Positions 33,661-43,147 of a stretch of DNA of 64,000 bases are shown here, piece by piece. The notes under the pieces were generated by a model. The model was given only the letters and a program-made list of their open reading frames with translations, did not search any database and had not been told where the DNA came from. The translations under genes and the position numbers were made by a program. Source of the stretch: Asticcacaulis biprosthecium C19 (GTDB taxonomy: Bacteria > Pseudomonadota > Alphaproteobacteria > Caulobacterales > Caulobacteraceae). The stretch spans positions 1,558,789 through 1,622,788 of the forward strand of contig NZ_GL883077.1 of assembly GCF_000204015.1 (NCBI RefSeq), given 5' to 3'. Positions within the stretch are counted from its first letter, which is position 1, and each line of letters starts with the position of its first letter.

Positions 33661-33677
33661 TATAAATCGGATAAATA
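33661..33677. promoter_or_regulatory. 17-bp operator motif, site 1 (upstream of galM)
   Basis: TATAAATCGGATAAATA fits TATNNATC-N-GATNNATA. An overlapping larger inverted repeat TATTTATC (33652-33659) and GATAAATA (33670-33677) is also present. It lies 20 bp before the galM start, so a bound repressor would cover the promoter. Confidence 0.6.
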
Positions 33678-33696
33678 TAGTCCACAGGGATGAACC

Positions 33697-34842
33697 ATGC
33701 ACAAACTAGCCCCCGTTTGGGTCGCGCCCGTTCTCATGCTGCTGGCTGTGTCGGCTCAGGCCGCCGACGTCAAACGCGCGCCCTTCGGCCAACTTGCTGA
33801 CGGAGGACCAAATGGCGGAAAAGTCGAGGCCATTACCCTGACCAACGCCAGAGGCACCTCGGCCACCGTCATCACCTATGGCGCCGGCCTACAGGCCCTG
33901 ATCACGCCCGACCGCGACGGAAAACCCGCCGACATCACCCTGGGCTATGCGGATCTCGCCACCTACATATCGACGCCGCAATATTTTGGCGCCACCGTCG
34001 GCCGCTTCGCTAACCGCATCGCCAAGGGCCAGTTCACCCTCGACGGCAAGTCCTACCAGACCCCGGTCAATAATGGTGTCAATTCGCTGCACGGCGGCAC
34101 CAAGGGCTTCGACAAGGTCAACTGGACCGTCGTCTCGGTCAAGTCCGGCGACACCGCCTCGGTCGAGTTGGAATATGTCAGCCCCGACGGCGATATGGGC
34201 TATCCCGGCCAGATGACGGTCCACGCCGTCTATGCCCTGAGCGAGGCCAATGAACTGACCATCCGCTACACGGCGACGACGACCAAGACGACCATCGTCA
34301 ACATCACCAACCACGCCTACTGGAACCTGGCCGGTGAAGGCAGCCACCGCTCGATCAATGAGCACAAGCTGACCCTGTTGGCTGATGCCTATCTGCCGAC
34401 CGACGTCGGCGCGATTCCGACCGGAGAGGTCCGTCCGGTTGCCGGAACGGTCTTTGACTTCCGCACCCCCACCGCGATCGGCGCCCGGGTGCGGGATGCT
34501 TCGGACCCTCAGATCGTCTATGGCCGGGGCTACGACCACAACTGGGTCGCCAGTCGCACCCGGACCGCCCAGCCACGCCTGATGGCCGTGGTCGAGGACG
34601 ACGTCTCCGGCCGCAAGCTGGAACTGCGGTCGGACCAGCCGGGTATCCAGTTCTATTCCGGCAACTTCCTCGACGGCACCTCGTCGGGCAAGTCGGGCCA
34701 TATCTACCGTGAGGGCGACGCCTTCGTGCTGGAGCCGCAGGTCTTCCCGGACACGCCCAATCAGCCGGACTTTGGCTCGGCCGTCCTGAACCCGGGCGAA
34801 ACCTATTCCAATACCCTCATCTATCGCTTCAGCGCGCAATAG
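33697..34842 (+). CDS. galM: Aldose 1-epimerase, exported
   Basis: Encodes 381 residues with a Sec signal (ALVWV... cleavage after AQAADV-type end near residue 23). Catalytic landmarks: NHAYWNLAGEGSH (His acid, near residue 205) and VLEPQVFPDTPNQPDF (Glu base, near 345). It interconverts alpha and beta anomers of aldoses, here in the periplasm, likely to speed use of sugars released by the nearby hydrolases. It is followed 48 bp later by the exported GH-A enzyme and preceded by operator site 1. Confidence 0.9.
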   Translation: MHKLAPVWVAPVLMLLAVSAQAADVKRAPFGQLADGGPNGGKVEAITLTNARGTSATVITYGAGLQALITPDRDGKPADITLGYADLATYISTPQYFGATVGRFANRIAKGQFTLDGKSYQTPVNNGVNSLHGGTKGFDKVNWTVVSVKSGDTASVELEYVSPDGDMGYPGQMTVHAVYALSEANELTIRYTATTTKTTIVNITNHAYWNLAGEGSHRSINEHKLTLLADAYLPTDVGAIPTGEVRPVAGTVFDFRTPTAIGARVRDASDPQIVYGRGYDHNWVASRTRTAQPRLMAVVEDDVSGRKLELRSDQPGIQFYSGNFLDGTSSGKSGHIYREGDAFVLEPQVFPDTPNQPDFGSAVLNPGETYSNTLIYRFSAQ

Positions 34843-34890
34843 CCGACCTGACGCGACCAACATAACTCCAAGGATTCAGAAGGATAAGAC

Positions 34891-36051
34891 ATGAAACCGA
34901 TGAAGTTCTTCCTGATCGGAAGCGGCATGGCGATGGTCTTCGCCACCCAGGCCCTGACCATGGCCCATGCCGAAACCCAGCGCTGGACCGAAGCCCAGGC
35001 CCATGCCTGGTACGGCAAACAAAGGTGGCTGGTGGGCAGCAACTACCTGAACACCTCGTCCATCAACCAGTTCGAGATGTGGCAGGCCGACACCTTTAAT
35101 CCTGTCGAAATCGACCGCGAATTCGGCTGGGCCCAGTCGCTGGGTATGAATACCATGCGCGTCTACCTGCATGACCAGCTCTGGGAGCAGGATCCGGAAG
35201 GATTCAAGACCCGCATCGATACTTTCCTGACGATCGCGCAGAAGCACAAGATCAAGCCGATGTTCGTGCTGTTCGACTCGTGCTGGGATCCCGATCCGGT
35301 GACCGGCAAACAGCACCGCCCGACGCCCGGCACGCACAATTCCGGCTGGGTCCAAAGCCCTGGCAATGCCGGTCTGATGAATGAAGCCGGATGGGGCAGG
35401 TACGAAGCCTACGTCAAGGGCATCGTCGGGGCGTTTGGTAAGGATGACCGTATCCTGGCCTGGGACGTGTGGAACGAACCCGACAACCGTGGTGGCGGCA
35501 ATTACAAGCAACTGGACGAACAGGTGAAGATCGCCCAGGTCGCCAAGCTGCTGCCGCAGGTCTTTGCCTGGGCGCGCAGCCAGGATCCGAACCAGCCCCT
35601 GACCGCCGGCCTGTGGCACAATCCCGACTGGGATAAGAAGGAGCGCCTGAACGCCGTCGAACGCGTTCAGGTCGAACAGTCCGACATCATCACCTTCCAC
35701 AATTACGAGTGGCCGGAGAACCTGGAAGCGCGCATCAAGTCGTTGCAGGTCTATGGCCGTCCGATGATCCTGACCGAATACATGGCGCGTGGTAACGGCT
35801 CGACCTTCGATTCGGCCCTGCCGCTGGCCCGCAAGTACAATGTCGGCGTCATCAACTGGGGCTTTGTGCTGGGCAAGAGCCAGACCAACATGCCGTGGGA
35901 TTCGTGGGAGCGTCCCTATACCCTGAACCAACCGACCCTGTGGTTCCACGACATCTTCCATCCGGACGGCACACCCTACCGCAAGGCGGAAACCGACCAG
36001 ATCAAGGCCATGACGGCCGAGGCCGAAAAGGCCTTCAACCAGAAGAAATAA
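34891..36051 (+). CDS. Exported clan GH-A (GH5-like) glycoside hydrolase
   Basis: Encodes 386 residues with a signal peptide ending MAHAETQ. TIM-barrel landmarks: VGSNYLNTSSINQFEMW, MNTMRVYLHDQLW, MFVLFDSCWDPD, then WDVWNEPDN near residue 195 (acid/base Glu) and MILTEYMARGNGSTFD near 292 (nucleophile Glu). It resembles the COG3934/GH5-like group often labelled xylanase or mannosidase; the true substrate cannot be read from sequence. A close paralogue without a signal peptide is at 43148-44254. It follows galM in one unit. Confidence 0.85.
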   Translation: MKPMKFFLIGSGMAMVFATQALTMAHAETQRWTEAQAHAWYGKQRWLVGSNYLNTSSINQFEMWQADTFNPVEIDREFGWAQSLGMNTMRVYLHDQLWEQDPEGFKTRIDTFLTIAQKHKIKPMFVLFDSCWDPDPVTGKQHRPTPGTHNSGWVQSPGNAGLMNEAGWGRYEAYVKGIVGAFGKDDRILAWDVWNEPDNRGGGNYKQLDEQVKIAQVAKLLPQVFAWARSQDPNQPLTAGLWHNPDWDKKERLNAVERVQVEQSDIITFHNYEWPENLEARIKSLQVYGRPMILTEYMARGNGSTFDSALPLARKYNVGVINWGFVLGKSQTNMPWDSWERPYTLNQPTLWFHDIFHPDGTPYRKAETDQIKAMTAEAEKAFNQKK

Positions 36052-36058
36052 GCCGAAG

Positions 36059-36086
36059 CCGGGGAGGGCGACCTCCCCGGTTTTTT
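36059..36086. terminator. Terminator between the GH-A gene and halogenase 1
   Basis: CCGGGGAGG and CCTCCCCGG form a perfect 9-bp stem with loop GCGA, followed by T6. It ends the galM-GH unit. The halogenase stop codon overlaps the T-run from the other strand. Confidence 0.88.
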
Positions 36087-37590
36087 ATCGACCCGCCGCT
36101 TTCATACCAGCGCGTGCAATGAATTCGCCATGGTCCGGTAGCGTTTCGGCCGCTCCCTCGATCACCGAACGGAATTTCGTCAGCCAGGCCGCGCCATCGG
36201 CCTCGCGATAAGCCAGCAAAGGATCGTTGCGTTCGGGAAAATTCATCTGACCGATATGAACCGCCAGCCAGGACGGGTCGCCGAACAGATCCAGTTCCCG
36301 GTGAGCTATCTTGCCGTAGCGCCGAAACAGCGCGATGGTTTCGCGCAACGAGTCCGGAATGTCCATGGCGGCGCAGTACCGCCACAGGGGCGAATCGTCG
36401 CGCTGGGTGAGCTTGTAGTGCAGGACGATGAAGTCGCGGATGCGCTCGAACTCGGTGCGCGTCAGGCGGTTGAACTCATCGACCAGGACGGGATCGAAGT
36501 CACGGTCAGGAAAGAGGATCAGCAACTTGGCGATACCCGACTGGATAAGATAGAGGCTGGTTGATTCCAGCGGTTCCATGAACCCGCTCGACAGGCCGAT
36601 GGCGACGACGTTCTTGTTCCAGAAGTGGTTGCGCCGGCCCGTGGTAAAGCGCAGGGGCCGCGGATCGGCCAGGGGCGCACCGTCGAGATTGGCGATCAAC
36701 ACAGCGGCCGCGTCCTCGTCGCTGATATATTGGCTGGCATAGACATGGCCGTTGCCGGTGCGATGCTGCAGCGGTATGCGCCATTGCCAGCCGGCCTGGT
36801 GCGCGGTGGATCGGGTATAGGGTGTGAAGTCGGCAGAAGAGGTGCAGGGTACGGCCAGGGCCCGGTCGCACGGCAGCCAGTGCGTCCAGTCCTGATAGCC
36901 GGTTTTTAGCGCGCCTTCGATCAGCAGGCCGCGAAAGCCCGAGCAATCGATGAACAACTCGCCGGCAACGCTACGGCCGTCGTCTAGCGTCAGCGTCTCG
37001 ACAAAACCGGTTTCGGCATTCTGCCCGACCGCGACAATCCGGCCTTCGAGACGCTTTACGCCCTTGGCCTGCGCATACGTGCGAAGCATGGCGGCGTAGA
37101 GGCCGGCGTCGAAATGGTAGGCATAGTCATAGGTCGACAGGACGTGGCGCGGATCGGCCGACGGCGGAGCGAAGCGGTTCCGCTTCGCGGCGGACCAGGC
37201 CATGCAGTAGTCGTCAAGCCCGCCGGCCTGTCCGGCCTCGAACGCGGCCTGCCAGTAATGAAAGACGCCGGCCATGTCGAAGTCGCGGCCGAAACTGCCG
37301 AACGGGTGGAAGTACGCATGATTCAACCTGCCCCAGTTGACGAACTGGATGCCCAGTTTGAACGAGCCCTGGGTGGCGCGGACGAATTCAGCCTCGTCGA
37401 TGCCTAAAGTCTTGTTGAAGCGGACGATGGGCGGGATGGTGGCTTCGCCGACCCCAACGGTACCGATCTCTTCCGACTCGATCAGGGTAATGGTGCAGTT
37501 CCGCTGCAGGGCATTGCTAAGCGCGGCAGCCGCCATCCAGCCGGCCGAGCCGCCGCCGGCAATGACGATGTTGCGGATATGGCGATCCAT
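36085..37590 (-). CDS. Flavin-dependent tryptophan halogenase family protein 1
   Basis: Encodes 501 residues from ATG 37590 ([20 protein letters not shown]) with GGGAG upstream. FAD motif [14 protein letters not shown], the family's catalytic Lys in [14 protein letters not shown] near residue 80, and [15 protein letters not shown] (WxWxIP motif that blocks monooxygenation) near 275. C-terminal [14 protein letters not shown] is also typical. It chlorinates or brominates an indole-like substrate using FADH2 from a separate reductase. Such genes sit beside TonB receptors in Caulobacterales (BrvH from Brevundimonas is one example). Native substrate unknown. Confidence 0.9.
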   Translation of the reverse strand: MDRHIRNIVIAGGGSAGWMAAAALSNALQRNCTITLIESEEIGTVGVGEATIPPIVRFNKTLGIDEAEFVRATQGSFKLGIQFVNWGRLNHAYFHPFGSFGRDFDMAGVFHYWQAAFEAGQAGGLDDYCMAWSAAKRNRFAPPSADPRHVLSTYDYAYHFDAGLYAAMLRTYAQAKGVKRLEGRIVAVGQNAETGFVETLTLDDGRSVAGELFIDCSGFRGLLIEGALKTGYQDWTHWLPCDRALAVPCTSSADFTPYTRSTAHQAGWQWRIPLQHRTGNGHVYASQYISDEDAAAVLIANLDGAPLADPRPLRFTTGRRNHFWNKNVVAIGLSSGFMEPLESTSLYLIQSGIAKLLILFPDRDFDPVLVDEFNRLTRTEFERIRDFIVLHYKLTQRDDSPLWRYCAAMDIPDSLRETIALFRRYGKIAHRELDLFGDPSWLAVHIGQMNFPERNDPLLAYREADGAAWLTKFRSVIEGAAETLPDHGEFIARAGMKAAGR

Positions 37591-37699
37591 GCGTTTCTCC
37601 CGGCGACATCCGGCCTGATTGCGGTATGCTTTGACGTCAACGCGAGCCCGCGCCAAGTCCTGAATACCGCCAAAATCCGAAAAGCCAATTGAATTATAT

Positions 37700-37716
37700 T
37701 ATAATACTGATAAATC
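37700..37716. promoter_or_regulatory. 17-bp operator motif, site 2 (between halogenase 1 and GH43-1)
   Basis: TATAATACTGATAAATC, an imperfect match to TATNNATC-N-GATNNATA, within a longer AT-rich stretch (37692-37725). It lies in the divergent region and could control both genes. Confidence 0.5.
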
Positions 37717-37770
37717 TTATAATGAGCCATGACGCGCTTCGTTGCATCAAAAAAATTAAGGTGGAGTCAC

Positions 37771-38769
37771 ATGAAAAGGACACAGGTAAACAAGGCTATG
37801 GCGGCTTTGGCGCTCGTCATCACTGGCTGTTTCGGCGCGGTTCATGCGGCTGAGCCGGTCCAGCGCCAGCCCGTGCTCGATGTCAATTTCCCCGACCCCT
37901 TCGTCCTGGTGACCAAGGATGGACTGGCCGCCTATGCGACCAACGGCGGTGTCGGTAACCGGCACCTCAATGTGCAGTTTTCCCGTTCCGCCGACGGCCT
38001 GACCTGGAGCGCGCCGGTCGACGCCATGCCGCGGACACCGTCCTGGGCGCGGCGCTACGGCCCGGATATCTGGGCGCCGGAGGTCATGAAGATCGGCGAC
38101 AAGTACGTCATGTATTTCAGCGCCCGCCATGCCCGAAAGCTACGTCCCGACGGCCTGACCTTATGCGTCGGCGCCGCTGTGGCCGACGCACCGGAAGGTC
38201 CGTTCCGGCCGCAGAGCGAGCCTTTGACCTGCGGTGGCGACATCGGCGCCATCGACGCCAACCCCTTCCGCGACGGCGATGACCTGTGGCTATACGTCAA
38301 GACCGACGGCAATTGCTGTGGTGTGCCAACCGGCATTGTCGCCCAGCGCCTCAGTGCCGACGGCCTGTCCCTGACGGGCGAGCCGCACCTAGTCTCGGGT
38401 GTCATCAACGACATGCCGTGGGAGGGCGGCGTGGTCGAGGCGACCCAGATGATAAAGCGCGGACCAATCTACTGGATGTTCTACGCCGGCAACGACTACA
38501 GCAACGAAAAGTACGCGACCGGCTACGCCATGTGCAAGACGCCGATCGGGCCATGCCTCGACGCCAAGGAAAACCCTATTCTGCAAAGCGAGCCGGGCAA
38601 TCCGCCCCTGACCGGACCTGGTCACCAGAGCCTTTTCGAAATCGATGGCGATATGTGGATCGCCTATCACGGTTGGTTGGGCAGCGACGCGGACCGAAAC
38701 CGCCGCCGCGTCATGTATATCGACCTGGTCGACTGGAGCACCGGCCTTCCGGTCATTGTGGCCAGATAG
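37771..38769 (+). CDS. Exported glycoside hydrolase family 43 protein (GH43-1)
   Basis: Encodes 332 residues from ATG 37771 (MKRTQVNKAMAALALVITGC) with AAGGTGGAG upstream and a signal peptide ending VHAAEP. Five-bladed beta-propeller landmarks: NFPDPFVLV (catalytic base Asp), DIGAIDANPF (pKa-modulating Asp) and MPWEGGVVEATQM (acid Glu). GH43 enzymes are xylosidases, arabinofuranosidases or galactosidases. A convergent sialidase-like gene begins 3 bp after its end. Confidence 0.82.
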   Translation: MKRTQVNKAMAALALVITGCFGAVHAAEPVQRQPVLDVNFPDPFVLVTKDGLAAYATNGGVGNRHLNVQFSRSADGLTWSAPVDAMPRTPSWARRYGPDIWAPEVMKIGDKYVMYFSARHARKLRPDGLTLCVGAAVADAPEGPFRPQSEPLTCGGDIGAIDANPFRDGDDLWLYVKTDGNCCGVPTGIVAQRLSADGLSLTGEPHLVSGVINDMPWEGGVVEATQMIKRGPIYWMFYAGNDYSNEKYATGYAMCKTPIGPCLDAKENPILQSEPGNPPLTGPGHQSLFEIDGDMWIAYHGWLGSDADRNRRRVMYIDLVDWSTGLPVIVAR

Positions 38770-38772
38770 CTT

Positions 38773-39912
38773 TCACTCAGACAGGCGCACGGTTCCGAAG
38801 CGGGCCCGGCACTTGCCATCCGAATAGTCCGTGACGATCGACAATATCGACGCGCCATCCTCCGACGCCAACACCGGCGACGAATAGTTCTGACAGACAT
38901 TGCCGTCCGCCGGGATATCCCGCACATCGACCGGGGCAGGGGTCATCCGCCACGGTCCGGCGCCAGTGCCGCTGTCATCGACAAACAGCGTCACCGCCGC
39001 ATCCTTCTGGTGAACGCCGCCGCGATAGACGCGCTGGCCCGTCACGATCAGTCTGCCCGACCCGCGCGCCAGCGCATGGGTCGGGGTGGCTCGTAGGGTA
39101 AAGCCGTCGGGTGTTACCAACTGTTGCCCGGCATCGGCCGGATCGCCCCAGTCGACGCCATCGGCCGAAAAGCGGGTATAGACATCGCAATTGTGGCCGG
39201 GGCCGCAAATCTCATAGGTCATAAAAAACCGCCCGTCGCCCAGCCGCGAAACGACCGGCATGCCAGGCCTGTCCCCGGATGGCGCCAACTTCACGATCGC
39301 CTTTGGTGCCGACCAGTGGATGCCATCTGACGACAGGGATTGCTGCAGGATCTGCGAATGACCCGGGACGGTTTCATCCGAGAAGAGGCACCCCAACTGT
39401 CCGTTCGCGGTGAGGAGGAATTCAACCTCCCACAGCCCGCCGCCCTTGCGTTGAACCGGCGCCGTATAACAGATCGACAGATTGGACCAGGTTACGCCGC
39501 TATCGTCGCTGCGATGAATCTTCAGTCTCATGGGCTGATTGTCGATGCCTTGTCCGACCGAGCTGGCATACAACAAGGTTCCGGCCTTCAAGGCGCCGAC
39601 CGCCACCGGCAGGGCATAAAGACCGCCGCAACACAGGCCGCCGGCAAAATCTGGATCGCGGATCTCACTCACCTTGGTAAAGGTGACGCCATCGTCGTCG
39701 CTGCGGAAGATATCGGCATGAGCGCCGCCTTCAAAAGCGGTGACACTGGCCACCAATGGTTTGGCCGGGGTTGTCGTCTGGCGCACGACTCGCGGATACA
39801 TGGCCGTTCCGTCGCCAAGTGCCATGCCCTCCTGGGCACAGGCCGGGACAAAGGCCAGAAGACAGCAAAACGACAGCAGGCCTATCAGGGGCCGTTTGGA
39901 CTGAGTCTGCAT
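38773..39912 (-). CDS. Exported sialidase-like BNR/Asp-box protein
   Basis: Encodes 379 residues with a signal peptide (MQTQSKRPLIGLLSFCCLLA, cleavage near ACAQE). Asp-box repeats are visible: RSDDDGVTFTK, RSDDSGVTWSN, LSSDGIHWSA and RFSADGVDWGD, giving the six-bladed propeller of sialidases and related exo-glycosidases (GH33/GH93-like). The catalytic Tyr/Glu pair and Arg triad cannot be confirmed by eye. Members of this fold in plant-polymer loci often act on arabinan or rhamnogalacturonan side chains. Confidence 0.72.
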   Translation of the reverse strand: MQTQSKRPLIGLLSFCCLLAFVPACAQEGMALGDGTAMYPRVVRQTTTPAKPLVASVTAFEGGAHADIFRSDDDGVTFTKVSEIRDPDFAGGLCCGGLYALPVAVGALKAGTLLYASSVGQGIDNQPMRLKIHRSDDSGVTWSNLSICYTAPVQRKGGGLWEVEFLLTANGQLGCLFSDETVPGHSQILQQSLSSDGIHWSAPKAIVKLAPSGDRPGMPVVSRLGDGRFFMTYEICGPGHNCDVYTRFSADGVDWGDPADAGQQLVTPDGFTLRATPTHALARGSGRLIVTGQRVYRGGVHQKDAAVTLFVDDSGTGAGPWRMTPAPVDVRDIPADGNVCQNYSSPVLASEDGASILSIVTDYSDGKCRARFGTVRLSE

Positions 39913-40213
39913 CCGTCATCCTCCATTGAGCGCATATCGTCGCTTCAAAAGTACGATAAATAAGAAGAAGGTGATAGTCTTTGTCGTCGACGCTTTCAAC
40001 GAATTTGGCTCCCTGTACGCAAAGATGTCCGTTAATAAATTGAAATTGTTCAATAAATTAAATTGTATCATAATTGCACCATTTGGGATTTTCTAACGCT
40101 CTCGCGAAAAAAGCGATTGATCTCGTGATCATATAAATCATATATCATGCTCAAGAACGTCGCCCTGCCACGAGGCGCCGAAACCGACAAACAAGAACAG
40201 AGGGAAACCGGAT
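39913..40213. other. Divergent intergenic region with operator site 3
   Basis: AT-rich, gene-free region between the sialidase-like gene and TonB receptor 1. It holds the operator motif at 40132-40148 and a half-site-like GATAAATAAG near 39955. No other element is supported. Confidence 0.5.
40132..40148. promoter_or_regulatory. 17-bp operator motif, site 3 (upstream of TonB receptor 1)
   Basis: TATAAATCATATATCAT: the left half matches the consensus exactly, the right half is degenerate. It lies 66 bp before the receptor ATG. Confidence 0.5.
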
Positions 40214-42952
40214 ATGAAACTTAAGGCCATTATACTGGCAACCGCCTCGACCATTTCGATGATGGCGTGGGGTGCGTCTGCCAATGCCCAAACTGCGCAG
40301 GATCAGGCCGCGCCGGAGACGTCGGCAGATGCCGCCGCTGCGCCGGGCGATGCCATCGTCGTTACCGGTCTGCGCCGCAGTATGGCGTCGTCGCGGGCTC
40401 TCAAGAGGAATTCCGACCAGATCGTTGACGCCGTCGTCGCGGCGGAAATCGGCAAGCTGCCCGATACGGCCGTGTCGGACTCGCTGGCCCGCGTGACCGG
40501 CGTCACCGTCGGCCGCAATGGCGGTGAAGCCGACAGCGTTCTGGTGCGCGGTCTGCCGAACATCGCCACCAGCTATAACGGTCGCGATATCTTTACTGCC
40601 GAGGGCCGTTTCGTCGCCTCCCAGGACTTCGCCGCAGGCAACGTCGCCGCGCTCGAAGTCTTTAAGTCGACCACCGCCGATCAGGTCGAAGGCGGGATTG
40701 CCGGTCTGATCAATGTCCGCGGCCGCCGTCCCTTTGATTTCAAGGGCCGCGAAATCTCGGGTATGGCCAACTACCTCTACGCCAACCAGTCCAAGGACTA
40801 CGCACCTAACGGCAACCTGCTGATCAGCAACCGCTGGTCGACCGGGGCCGGCGAGTTCGGCGCGCTGCTCAACGTTTCCTATAATCGCTTCCACTTCCTC
40901 GACTCGAAGCGCTTCATCGGGTCCTTCGTCAGCGCCACCCTGCCGGGCGGCGCCGGAACCCCGGACGCGTCGAAATATGCCGGCAAGCGTTTCGGCGACC
41001 TGATCGGCATCAACTATGCCGAACACGACCGCGAGCGTCCGTCGGCCAATGCCGCCCTGCAATGGCGCCCGAACGAGGAACTGGAGCTTTATGCCGACTT
41101 CCTTTACCAAGGTTATCGCTCCAAGGTGTATGACCGCAATATGGAGGTCCCCCTGTGGGGCGGCAGCCAGTATAACGATATCGAGCTGAGCCTCGACAAC
41201 AGCCGCGTCGAAAGCATGACGGTCGACAATCCTGTCCGCGTTCAGGGCTGGCAGGCGGCCACCACGGGCCGCACTGACACCTATCAGGTCGCAGCCGGCG
41301 GAAAGTGGAAATCCGGCCCGTGGACCGTGTCAGCCGACCTGGCTTCGACCCAGTCCAAATTCTTTCTTTCCGTTTATAGCTGGGACTTTGCCTTTACCAG
41401 CAGCCCTTCGGTCCATGTCGATTACGACGCCGGCTCGGACGGTGGCGTGAACTTCACCTTCGAGAATTTCGACACGACCAATCCGGCCAATGGCAAGTTC
41501 CGTGGCTTCTTCGACCGGCAATTGTCGGCGCGTGGCCGTGACATTCAGTTCCGCACCGATGCGGAATACCGCACCAACCTGTCCTATCTGCCCCGCGTCC
41601 GTTTCGGCGTCCGTACGGTCGACCGCAAGGCGGCCTTCGACAACGGCGAACGTTACAACAATGTGGAGGGCGCCAATATCCTGCTGGCAAGTACCGGCCT
41701 GGATATCCGCACGACCACGCCGGGTTTTGTCGGCGAAACCTACCCGTCGGTGCGTAGCTGGGCGGGCCCGACCTCGGCTTCGATCCGCGCCAAGGCCAAC
41801 TCCCTGCGGGCCCTCGTCGGTTTCCCCGACGGACCGCCGCCTTACAATCCCAACCAGCATTTCACGGCCAATGAAAAATCGACCGCGGCCTATGGCCAGA
41901 TCGACTACGCCTTCGACTGGGGCATACCGGTGGACGGCATCGTCGGCGTCCGCGTGGTCGACACGGATGAAAGCGTCACCAGCAGCCAGCGCACCCTGAC
42001 GAGTGGCTATACCGATACCCTGCCCACGGCCAGCATGCGTCTGCATGTGACGAACGACACGCAGATCCGTATCGCTGCTAACAAAACGCGCACGCGGCCG
42101 AACTTCGGCGACCTCAACCCGAACTACGTCGTCAATTCCGGCACGCGTATCGAATACGACTCGGTTGCCAACGAATATTTCCGCTGGGGCGGCGGGTCGG
42201 GCAATATCGACTTGAAGCCCTATACCTCCGACAATTTCGACGTGACGTTCGAACACTATTTCGGCGCGACGGGCCTGTTTGCGGCCAATGTCTTCCATCG
42301 CAAGGTCGACGGCTTCATCAACTACCAGGTCATCAAGATCACGGACGACCAGTTTACCAACAATCCGGCGCCCGATCCGAACAACAACGGCTATGCCACC
42401 GATACGCAGAACGTCCGCATCAGTGTGCCCTACAACGCCAATACGGTAAACTTCAAAGGCGCGGAAGTTCAGTTCACCACCTTCTTCGACTATGACTTCC
42501 TGCCGACCTGGGCGACGCAATTCGGCATCCAGGCCAACCTGACCTACATGGAAAGCAACTCGCCGTCCTCCTACAAGCAGGACAAGAACCAGCCGGGCGT
42601 TTCGCGCCTGACCGGCAACCTGACCGGCATGTATGAAAACGGACCGTGGTCGGCACGCCTGGCTTACAACGCCCGCAGCAAGTGGCTCAATGTCTGTGAC
42701 GCGGTTCAGGACTGGGGCGGCAACCCTGGCTGCGAATACACCAAGGGGACGGCCCGGGTCGACGTCTCGGCCAGTTACCGGATTTCGGACAATCTCTCGA
42801 TTGCTACCGATCTGAACAACCTGTTCCCCAAACCCCTGCGCGTCTATCGCGTCTACATGAACGACATCGCCGGCGGCGGCAACGGTATCTACAACACGCA
42901 AATCCGCAACGAAGAAACCGTCTACTCGGTCGGTATCCGCTTCCGCTACTAG
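40214..42952 (+). CDS. TonB-dependent receptor 1
   Basis: Encodes 912 residues with a signal peptide ending ANAQTAQ. TonB box DAIVVTG near residue 50, plug domain (RNSDQIVDAVVAAEIGKLPDTAVSDSLARVTGV, VLVRGLPNIATSYNGRDIFT), then a 22-strand barrel ending in a C-terminal aromatic (SVGIRFRY). It belongs to the carbohydrate-type TonB receptors of Caulobacterales and Sphingomonadales and probably imports oligosaccharides for the neighbouring GH enzymes. It is preceded by operator site 3 and followed by a terminator. Confidence 0.93.
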   Translation: MKLKAIILATASTISMMAWGASANAQTAQDQAAPETSADAAAAPGDAIVVTGLRRSMASSRALKRNSDQIVDAVVAAEIGKLPDTAVSDSLARVTGVTVGRNGGEADSVLVRGLPNIATSYNGRDIFTAEGRFVASQDFAAGNVAALEVFKSTTADQVEGGIAGLINVRGRRPFDFKGREISGMANYLYANQSKDYAPNGNLLISNRWSTGAGEFGALLNVSYNRFHFLDSKRFIGSFVSATLPGGAGTPDASKYAGKRFGDLIGINYAEHDRERPSANAALQWRPNEELELYADFLYQGYRSKVYDRNMEVPLWGGSQYNDIELSLDNSRVESMTVDNPVRVQGWQAATTGRTDTYQVAAGGKWKSGPWTVSADLASTQSKFFLSVYSWDFAFTSSPSVHVDYDAGSDGGVNFTFENFDTTNPANGKFRGFFDRQLSARGRDIQFRTDAEYRTNLSYLPRVRFGVRTVDRKAAFDNGERYNNVEGANILLASTGLDIRTTTPGFVGETYPSVRSWAGPTSASIRAKANSLRALVGFPDGPPPYNPNQHFTANEKSTAAYGQIDYAFDWGIPVDGIVGVRVVDTDESVTSSQRTLTSGYTDTLPTASMRLHVTNDTQIRIAANKTRTRPNFGDLNPNYVVNSGTRIEYDSVANEYFRWGGGSGNIDLKPYTSDNFDVTFEHYFGATGLFAANVFHRKVDGFINYQVIKITDDQFTNNPAPDPNNNGYATDTQNVRISVPYNANTVNFKGAEVQFTTFFDYDFLPTWATQFGIQANLTYMESNSPSSYKQDKNQPGVSRLTGNLTGMYENGPWSARLAYNARSKWLNVCDAVQDWGGNPGCEYTKGTARVDVSASYRISDNLSIATDLNNLFPKPLRVYRVYMNDIAGGGNGIYNTQIRNEETVYSVGIRFRY

Positions 42953-42996
42953 TTTTTCCTTCCTCTGCGACCCTCCTCCCTGGAGGTTCTAACCTT

Positions 42997-43030
42997 GCCT
43001 CCCTTCTCTTCCCGAGAGGGGAGGCTTTTT
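42997..43030 (+). terminator. Terminator after TonB receptor 1
   Basis: GCCTCCCTTCTC and GAGAGGGGAGGC form a 12-bp stem (one G-T wobble) with a 5-base loop, followed by T5 on the + strand, 45 bp after the receptor stop. Confidence 0.85.
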
Positions 43031-43093
43031 CTATCTTCGCAATCCTTGTCCCACGGCGTTGACCATTGGCCGCAGGTGTGGAAGATTTCTTCA

Positions 43094-43110
43094 TATAAAT
43101 CTTATTTAAT
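43094..43110. promoter_or_regulatory. 17-bp operator motif, site 4 (upstream of cytoplasmic GH-A enzyme)
   Basis: TATAAATCTTATTTAAT: left half exact, right half degenerate. It lies 38 bp before the ATG at 43148. Confidence 0.5.
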
Positions 43111-43147
43111 CGCAGTCTTTTGGCGCGATCAGTCCGGGTTAATCGTC